Below the pieces are notes generated by a model. It had not been told where the DNA came from, did no database searches, and saw only the letters and a program-made list of their open reading frames with translations. The position numbers and the translations under genes are program-made. Positions 7,102 through 13,148 of a DNA stretch of 13,148 bases are shown piece by piece. The stretch's first letter is position 1. Each line of letters opens with the position of its first letter. The stretch is from the NCBI GenBank assembly GCA_022844585.1, contig JALHLM010000119.1, forward strand, positions 1 through 13,148. Direction: 5' to 3'. This DNA is from Pirellulales bacterium (GTDB lineage: Bacteria > Planctomycetota > Planctomycetia > Pirellulales > JALHLM01).

Positions 7102-7117
7102 TGGCAGGTGCATCGCT
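7102..7117 (+). promoter_or_regulatory. Possible sigma-54 promoter of the DUF485-ActP operon
   Basis: TGGCAGG, four bases, then TCGCT resembles the -24/-12 consensus (TGGCACG-N4-TTGCW). The key GG and GC pairs are at the exact 12-base distance, with two mismatches. Transcription would start about 45 bases before the DUF485 ATG. Sigma-54 is known in planctomycetes, but such a short match can occur by chance. No clear sigma-70 promoter is seen here. Confidence 0.3.
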
Positions 7118-7162
7118 CGGGGCACGTCGCTATGTTAGGGCCACGCTCACACCCGTCCGCCT

Positions 7163-7168
7163 GAAGGA
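7163..7168 (+). promoter_or_regulatory. Ribosome-binding site that fixes the DUF485 start
   Basis: GAAGGA lies 6 bases before ATG 7175 but directly touches the in-frame ATG at 7169. Normal spacing therefore favours 7175 as the start. Confidence 0.65.
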
Positions 7169-7174
7169 ATGGCC

Positions 7175-7461
7175 ATGCCAGGATTCGATCATGCCACGAA
7201 GTCGGTCGATGAAGCGGCCTCGCCGCGTCGCACACGGCTGGGCCTGCAATTGTTTTGCGTCTATTTAGCGCTCTACGTCGGCTTTGTGCTGCTGAACGCC
7301 CTGGCGCCCGAGCGGATGGCGATCACGCCGTTCGCGGGCGTGAATCTGGCCGTGCTCTACGGGCTGGGGCTGATCGTGGCCGCGTTTCTGATGGCACTCT
7401 TGTATGAAGTGCTCTGCCGTCGGATCGATCGGCAAGACGCCGGGCGAGGAGGCGACGCGAA

Positions 7462-7465
<4 letters not shown>
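7175..7465 (+). CDS. DUF485 small membrane protein (YjcH-like partner of acetate symporter)
   Basis: This 96-residue inner-membrane protein has two hydrophobic helices, roughly residues 25-45 (FCVYLALYVGFVLLNAL) and 57-80 (NLAVLYGLGLIVAAFLMALLYEV), with charged cytoplasmic ends. The pattern and size match DUF485, represented by E. coli YjcH, which is encoded directly before the acetate permease ActP. The same order is present here: its stop TGA overlaps the GTG start of the symporter (GTGA), so the two are probably translated in a coupled way. The role of the family is not firmly established. A stabilising or regulatory subunit of the symporter is the usual guess. The start at 7175 follows from the GAAGGA spacing. 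Confidence 0.88.
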
Positions 7466-9225
<1,760 letters not shown>

Positions 9226-9242
9226 GTGCGACGACTCTAAAC

Positions 9243-9325
9243 ACTAGCCCGACGCGCCAGCGAGGGGGAGTAATCGCCGTTTGGTGTTCGACGTTTACTC
9301 TCCCTCGCTGGCGCGTCGGGCTAGT
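9243..9325. repeat. Foldback repeat with 31-bp arms after the symporter gene
   Basis: Arms 9243-9273 and 9295-9325 are reverse complements with 30 of 31 matches around a 21-base loop. The arm begins ACTAGCCCGACGCGCCAGCG and continues GAGGG. It starts 17 bases after the ActP stop, so its RNA hairpin could end the operon transcript or protect its 3' end, though no T tract follows. I recall the CTAGCCCGACGCG-CAGCGAGGG sequence as a high-copy intergenic repeat of Rhodopirellula-like planctomycetes, where it often gets translated into spurious SPTRQRGG peptides. This recall needs a search to confirm. Confidence 0.93.
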
Positions 9326-9392
9326 ATGGGGCTCGTCTTCCGTTATCTTTCTTGTTGGTACTCAATGAGCATCCTCTGACGTCAGGCACACC

Positions 9393-9890
9393 ATGTCTCG
9401 ATACGAAACCCTCTGCGCCGCATTGCGAGATCTGCGTGAGAAATACGGTCAGCATCGCGTCGATTGTTACACGCTGACCGGGCAACTGATCGACGGGTTG
9501 CGCGAGTTCCTGGGCGTCGACGAGGACCTCGTTTCGTTTTTTGCCACGCAGGGGAATTGGCAGGGCAAGAAAGTCGACGGGCCCGCCGGCGCACTCAATC
9601 TGGGCGACGACACTTTCTGGCACTTCGGCGTGTCGATCGACGTCATGGAAGAAGTCGATCAGATGCCGTGCCACACAATCGGCTTCGAGTTCCGGCTGAA
9701 ACGGCTGCCCGATCACTACCTATTGGCGATCATTCCGGACGGCCCGCAATTCCAAATCTCGGCCGCGTCGCCCGAGGCGGACCTGCGGGCGGTTTACGAG
9801 CACTTGTACCAGTCTTCGCTCAAGCGGTACGGCGAAGCCTATCGTGGGTACTTTGTCGAAGGGGAGCCGGCAAAACGGTTTGGTTTTTAG
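9393..9890 (+). CDS. Hypothetical protein, 165 residues, cytoplasmic
   Basis: I do not recognise this family. The protein has no signal peptide or membrane helix and is mixed alpha/beta in character. A helical N-terminus (1-45) contains DCYTLTGQLIDGLREFLG. A central part holds GNWQGKKVDGPAGALNLGDDTFWHFGVSID, followed by a beta-rich part with FEFRLKRLPDHYLLAIIPDGPQFQI and a C-terminal helix with YEHLYQSSLKRYGEAYRGYF. Codon use is GC-rich at third positions and the overlapping frames look like shadows, so the gene is probably real. Only a weak AGG lies before ATG 9393. It sits 68 bases after the foldback and so has its own transcription unit. Its stop is 6 bases from the stop of the convergent gene. 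Confidence 0.75.
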   Translation: MSRYETLCAALRDLREKYGQHRVDCYTLTGQLIDGLREFLGVDEDLVSFFATQGNWQGKKVDGPAGALNLGDDTFWHFGVSIDVMEEVDQMPCHTIGFEFRLKRLPDHYLLAIIPDGPQFQISAASPEADLRAVYEHLYQSSLKRYGEAYRGYFVEGEPAKRFGF

Positions 9891-9896
9891 AACCAC

Positions 9897-10154
9897 TCAA
9901 TACGTTTCGTCCGCACTGCCGCCGTCCGCTGCTTCGGTTTCTCCCGAGAGGGCCTCGGCTGCTTTGTCGGTGGCTTGCTCGCGCTGCTCGTCCAGTTTTT
10001 CGATGGCGGCGTCTTGGGCGCCTTCGATCACCTTGTGCTTTTGATCGCGGACCACCTCGGCGGCCTCATCGGCGACTTCCTCGGCCAGGTCGCGGCATCC
10101 CAGCGACGGGGCGAGCATCGCCGTCGCCAACATCAGCGTGGCAAATCGCTTCAT
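9897..10154 (-). CDS. Small exported, charged-helix protein; possible lipoprotein
   Basis: This 85-residue precursor has a signal peptide, MKRFATLMLATAMLAPSLGC, ending in Cys20. The SLGC sequence is only a loose lipobox because position -3 is Ser and not Leu, Val or Ile, so lipidation is possible but uncertain. The mature part is almost entirely charged helix (AEEVADEAAEVV...EGAQDAAIEKLDEQREQATDKAAEAL) with a DGGSADETY tail, reminiscent of coiled-coil or LEA-like proteins. No specific family is recognised. ATG 10154 has AGGGAG 7 bases upstream and a good sigma-70 promoter 52 bases further, so expression seems well supported. It is convergent with the 9393 gene, with 6 bases between stops. Confidence 0.75.
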   Translation of the reverse strand: MKRFATLMLATAMLAPSLGCRDLAEEVADEAAEVVRDQKHKVIEGAQDAAIEKLDEQREQATDKAAEALSGETEAADGGSADETY

Positions 10155-10205
10155 GGTCTGACTCCCTGTGCGTCCTGGAAATGGCCCAGTGAATTGCTAA
10201 ACGCA

Positions 10206-10233
10206 AGTATAGGGGGCCTGGCGAAGGGTGCAA
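10206..10233 (-). promoter_or_regulatory. Sigma-70-type promoter of the small charged protein
   Basis: On the minus strand TTGCAC (10233-10228) and TATACT (10211-10206) are separated by 16 bases. The -10 box matches 5 of 6 consensus bases and the -35 matches 4 of 6. The predicted start lies about 45 bases before ATG 10154. This is the best promoter match I see in the window. Confidence 0.55.
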
Positions 10234-10421
10234 GTTCGGCGCACCTCCGCGAATTCGTCGTTTCGCGCAGTACCCTTCGCGTGGGTCCTAACTTGAAGCC
10301 GCAAAAGCCTTTCGATCTCATCAAGAAACTCCGATTGAGGCTCGCCACGCCCCTCGCTAGAATCCCCGCCCGGCGCGTGGGAAACCGCGCCGGCAGGGCC
10401 CCGGGAGTCGTATTGGCACTG

Positions 10422-11858
10422 ATGTTGTCGTTGGCCGGCGCGAAACGCGTCATCGTAATCGGCGGTTGCCTGGGGACCGCGTACATTCAACTCACGCAAT
10501 GCCCGATCGCCGTCCAGTGGGCGCGGTCGTTGGGGGCGGACGGCTTGCACGTCGGCATCCTGGGCGCCGTGCCGACCGGTTTTCTGTTCATGCAGTTGAT
10601 CGCGGCGATCTGCGCCCGGCGATTGACGTACCGCAAACCGCTCTGGATCGCGGTTTCGCTCGTGCAGCGACTTTCGTTTCTGCCCGTCGCGCTGGGGCCA
10701 TGGATTTGGCCGTCCGCGCCGCTGAGTCTGTGGATTTGGGCGCTATTGGCCATGGCCGCGGTGAACCATGCGCTGCTGCATTTCAGCACGCCGCTGTGGT
10801 TGTCGTGGATGAGCGACTATTTGCCGCATGTGGGATTGAGCCGTTACTGGGGAGCGCGGCAGTTCTGGCTGCACTGGGCGGCGGCCGGGGCGTTGTTGTT
10901 GGCGGGGGTGTGCCTGTTTAAGACGGGCCTCACCATCCGCGACGGCTTTGCGTGGATGATTATCGCGGCCAGTATCGCGGGCGTGGTGGATGTGTTGCTG
11001 TTTTTGCCCATCGAAGAACCGGCTGCGCAACATGGACCCGAGCCTCGGCTACGCGACGTGCTGGCCGGTCCGTTTCAGCGCCCGGATTTTCGCAGCTATA
11101 TCGCCTTCTCGTGTTTCTGGCACGTGGCGGCGATGGTCGGCGCGCCATTTATCAGCCTGTTTCTATTCGAGCACATCGGCATGGATTTATTTCATGTGAT
11201 GCTGCTCTGGGCGTTCTCCTGGACCGGCGGCACATTTCTGGCGCGGCGGATGGGAAATCTCGCCGAGCGGCGCGGCGGCCGTTCGCTGTTGATTCTTTGC
11301 ACAGCGTTCAAGTCGTTGAACATGATCGCGCTGTTGTGCCTGCCGCGTGATCCGGTGCTGGCCTTTTGGGTGTTGCTGCCCGTGTTCATGATCGATGCGA
11401 TGTTGAACGCCGGCATTTCGATCGCGCACAACAATTTTTTGATGAAGCACTCGCCCGTGGAAAACCGCACGATGTTCATCGCCGCGGGGACGGCCTACGC
11501 GGGGTTCACGGGCGGGCTGGCGTCGATCGGCGCGGGGTTGCTGATCCGCTACACCAAGTCGTGGCACGGGGCCTGGCTCGGCATGGATCTGATCAACTAT
11601 CACGTCTTGTTCGCGGTGAGCACAGTCTTGCGCTTAGTGGCCGCCGCCGCTGCGGTGCGCGTGCGCGAGCCGGCGTCCCATGGGACGCGATTTGTGTTGG
11701 CGGAGATTTTTTCCGCGACGCCGCTACGGTATCTGGCCTGGCCACAGCGTTTTCGCGAGCCGGTCGAAGTGCAGGGCGAAGCTTGGGTGGTCGGCATTGC
11801 GGATCGCGATGGCGATGTACGCGAAACAGCGGCCGTGGCGGCGAGTCGCGCTGCTTGA
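10422..11858 (+). CDS. Major facilitator superfamily (MFS) transporter
   Basis: This 478-residue inner-membrane protein has about 11-12 hydrophobic helices ending near residue 415, followed by a cytoplasmic tail of about 60 residues. The segment WLSWMSDYLPHVGLSRYWGARQ resembles the 'W-x-x-D-L-P-x-x-x-R-G-R-Y-F-G-x-R' signature of a bacterial MFS group. The loop ARRMGNLAERRGGRS resembles motif A (G-x-L-A-D-R-x-G-R-R) of the C-terminal half. The substrate is unknown and the neighbours give no clue. The start is uncertain: ATG 10422 is the first ATG before the first helix, but TTG 10413 has GGGAG 5 bases upstream and would add three residues. A far upstream ATG at 9975 would run across the convergent small gene and is not credible. 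The gene ends 3 bases before the stop of the convergent PPC gene. Confidence 0.82.
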   Translation: MLSLAGAKRVIVIGGCLGTAYIQLTQCPIAVQWARSLGADGLHVGILGAVPTGFLFMQLIAAICARRLTYRKPLWIAVSLVQRLSFLPVALGPWIWPSAPLSLWIWALLAMAAVNHALLHFSTPLWLSWMSDYLPHVGLSRYWGARQFWLHWAAAGALLLAGVCLFKTGLTIRDGFAWMIIAASIAGVVDVLLFLPIEEPAAQHGPEPRLRDVLAGPFQRPDFRSYIAFSCFWHVAAMVGAPFISLFLFEHIGMDLFHVMLLWAFSWTGGTFLARRMGNLAERRGGRSLLILCTAFKSLNMIALLCLPRDPVLAFWVLLPVFMIDAMLNAGISIAHNNFLMKHSPVENRTMFIAAGTAYAGFTGGLASIGAGLLIRYTKSWHGAWLGMDLINYHVLFAVSTVLRLVAAAAAVRVREPASHGTRFVLAEIFSATPLRYLAWPQRFREPVEVQGEAWVVGIADRDGDVRETAAVAASRAA

Positions 11859-11861
11859 TAA

Positions 11862-13148
11862 CTAGTTCTCGCCGCCGAGGCGGACTTTGAGCGGTAGCTC
11901 GTTCATCGCTGGCACGAAGACTTGGGGCGCAAGCTCGCTCGCTGCCGTCAGTTTCAAGTTTCGCAATTCCGCCAAGGGCAATGCGGCGGGCAGGGCGACC
12001 GTCATGGCGAATTCCGTTTGACCTTCCGCAACGGCGACCGTCGCTGGCGTTGGCAGTCCTTCCAGTTTCACCGTGACGGCACGCGTGAAGCCCGGTGAGC
12101 GTTCCACGGATCCGCGCAGTTCGACCGCCATTTGTCCATCGGCGCTCGGCACGATTTCGGCCGCCCCGGCTAAGCGCAACTGGAAGGTCGGCTTCCGCAC
12201 CGGCAATCGCCGTACGGCCGAGTACGCGGTGGCGATGACTTGATTGCCGTCGTCGCCGAGCAGTTCCGCTTTGAGCGCCACGTCGTGCGGCAGGTCCGGC
12301 AAGTCGGCGGGCACGGCGAGCGTGACCGTGGCGTCGGCTTGTTCGGCTGTCAGCACCGCTTCTTGAGCGAGTCGCAAGGTGCGCTCGACGTCGGGGACAG
12401 TCTGATTGTTCTCCATCTTCGTCGGCGGGACTTGGCTGGTGATGAGCGACAGCCGCACTGCGCCGGCGGCGCCTTCCGCGCGTCTCACTTGTGCCGGGAG
12501 CGCGGTTGTTCCGGCGAGCATGAGCGCGTCCGTCTCCGAGGCCGCGCCCCAGGCCACCGTCAGAGGTGCGGCCGGCGCAGTGGCGATGGCGATTTCGCCG
12601 GCCAACCAGGGGCTGTAACCGGTCACCGCATTCGCTGGTCCTGTGACAGACCGCTTCACGGTCTCAGGCGCGTCCATCGTGGACGCTTGCACGTGAACCA
12701 CGCCGGCGGCGTTGGGCTCGGCGCCATGCAACGATACGAGTGCGTCGCTCACTCCGGCCGAGATGAGGGCTTGTTCGGCGATCATCCCCGAAGGCAAGGA
12801 TTCGAAAGCGAGCGCGATGGGGCCGCCGTAGGAACGGCGATCAGCATGCACGCGGACGATTGCCGCGCCGCCGACGGGCACGACATAGCGATCGGCGTCA
12901 AACGTCACGCGCAGTTCAGGTTGATCGACGGGGACGACTTCGAGCCGATAGCGAAAACCTTCGCCGCCGCGGCGCCGCAGATCGCGCAGGCGCAGTTCAA
13001 TCGACGCCATTTGCGCCGGGACGTCGAATTCCAAGCCCGGGTCGGTCGTGCTGGATTGATCGTCCGCAACGGCGAGTTGATTGCCTTGCGCATCATGGAT
13101 CGTGAGCACGCCGTCGAGCGGGGAGTTCGCCCGTTCCGCCCAGCATTC
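11862..13148 (-). CDS. PPC-domain exported protein, 3' part only (5' end beyond window)
   Basis: The frame is open from the window edge to TAG at 11864-11862, giving 428 visible C-terminal residues. The first 72 or so residues (AERANSPLDGVLTIHDAQGNQLAVADD ... DPGLEF.VP ... RRGGEGFRYRLEVVP) match the bacterial pre-peptidase C-terminal (PPC) beta-sandwich in the form often seen in planctomycetes. The rest is rich in beta strands and Ala/Val/Leu, in segments that look like Ig-like folds (for example RVTFDADRYVVPVGGAAIVRVHA and TRAVTVKLEGLPTPATVAVAEG). No catalytic motif or C-terminal anchor is visible. The protein is probably a large secreted or cell-surface protein. Whether a protease or another enzyme lies upstream cannot be told from this window. 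Confidence 0.82.
   Translation of the reverse strand, partial: ECWAERANSPLDGVLTIHDAQGNQLAVADDQSSTTDPGLEFDVPAQMASIELRLRDLRRRGGEGFRYRLEVVPVDQPELRVTFDADRYVVPVGGAAIVRVHADRRSYGGPIALAFESLPSGMIAEQALISAGVSDALVSLHGAEPNAAGVVHVQASTMDAPETVKRSVTGPANAVTGYSPWLAGEIAIATAPAAPLTVAWGAASETDALMLAGTTALPAQVRRAEGAAGAVRLSLITSQVPPTKMENNQTVPDVERTLRLAQEAVLTAEQADATVTLAVPADLPDLPHDVALKAELLGDDGNQVIATAYSAVRRLPVRKPTFQLRLAGAAEIVPSADGQMAVELRGSVERSPGFTRAVTVKLEGLPTPATVAVAEGQTEFAMTVALPAALPLAELRNLKLTAASELAPQVFVPAMNELPLKVRLGGEN

Larger units (their letters stand above)
6732..7174. other. Divergent intergenic region without a protein gene
   Basis: This spacer lies between the GGDEF-EAL start (minus) and the DUF485 start (plus). Bases 6732-6830 could encode an N-terminal extension of the GGDEF-EAL protein if the upstream ATG is used. 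The rest shows no convincing protein or tRNA. I see a 12-bp inverted repeat at 6938-6968, a possible sigma-54 promoter at 7102-7117 and a Shine-Dalgarno site at 7163-7168. Short frames here lack start-site support and recognisable protein features. Confidence 0.6.

Noticed and set aside
10221..10280. 9-bp inverted repeat GCGAAGGGT / ACCCTTCGC
   Set aside because: The arms are short and more than 40 bases apart. A few such pairs are expected by chance in 13 kb of GC-rich DNA.
9975..10421. Long upstream extension of the MFS frame
   Set aside because: It runs antisense through the small exported-protein gene and its promoter. The sequence is not typical of MFS N-termini.

Overview
Organism. The window looks like ordinary chromosome from a GC-rich planctomycete, probably of the Pirellulales/Rhodopirellula type. 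The clues are exported proteins combining HAF repeats, a dockerin-like calcium module and a PEP-CTERM anchor, a PPC-domain exported protein, and two kinds of foldback repeat that I recall from planctomycete intergenic DNA. This assignment rests on memory of family style, not on a search. Layout, left to right. A tRNA-Gln(UUG) at 55-125 is overlapped on the opposite strand by the 3' end of a long PEP-CTERM gene (96-2204, minus). That gene reads like two complete PEP-CTERM precursors joined in frame because a stop codon is missing between them. Divergent from it is a PLP-dependent threonine/serine dehydratase or serine racemase (2488-3444). A nested inverted repeat (3469-3697) fills the gap to a convergent DUF711 gene (3721-4857, minus). 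Upstream of that, on the same strand, is a membrane GGDEF-EAL protein (4956-6731, minus) whose GGDEF half looks dead and whose EAL half looks intact. A 443-base divergent spacer (6732-7174) holds a 12-bp hairpin and a possible sigma-54 promoter. It is followed by a two-gene operon for acetate-type uptake: a DUF485 small membrane protein (7175-7465) and an ActP-like sodium:solute symporter (7462-9225), which overlap by GTGA. A second perfect-looking foldback (9243-9325) closes this operon. Then come an unrecognised 165-residue cytoplasmic protein (9393-9890), a convergent small charged exported or lipoprotein-like protein (9897-10154, minus) with a good sigma-70 promoter, an MFS transporter (10422-11858), and the 3' part of a large exported PPC-domain protein (11862-13148, minus) cut by the window edge. 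How the genes work together. The only clear functional unit is the DUF485-ActP pair. DUF711 and GGDEF-EAL may be co-transcribed (97-base gap) but no functional link is evident. The other genes look like independent units, several of them tail to tail with only 3 to 6 bases between stop codons. I found no CRISPR array, transposase, phage gene, toxin-antitoxin pair or obvious defence system. The most notable signals are the PEP-CTERM double precursor with its tRNA overlap, the foldback repeats, the degenerate GGDEF, and the enlarged periplasmic loop of the symporter.
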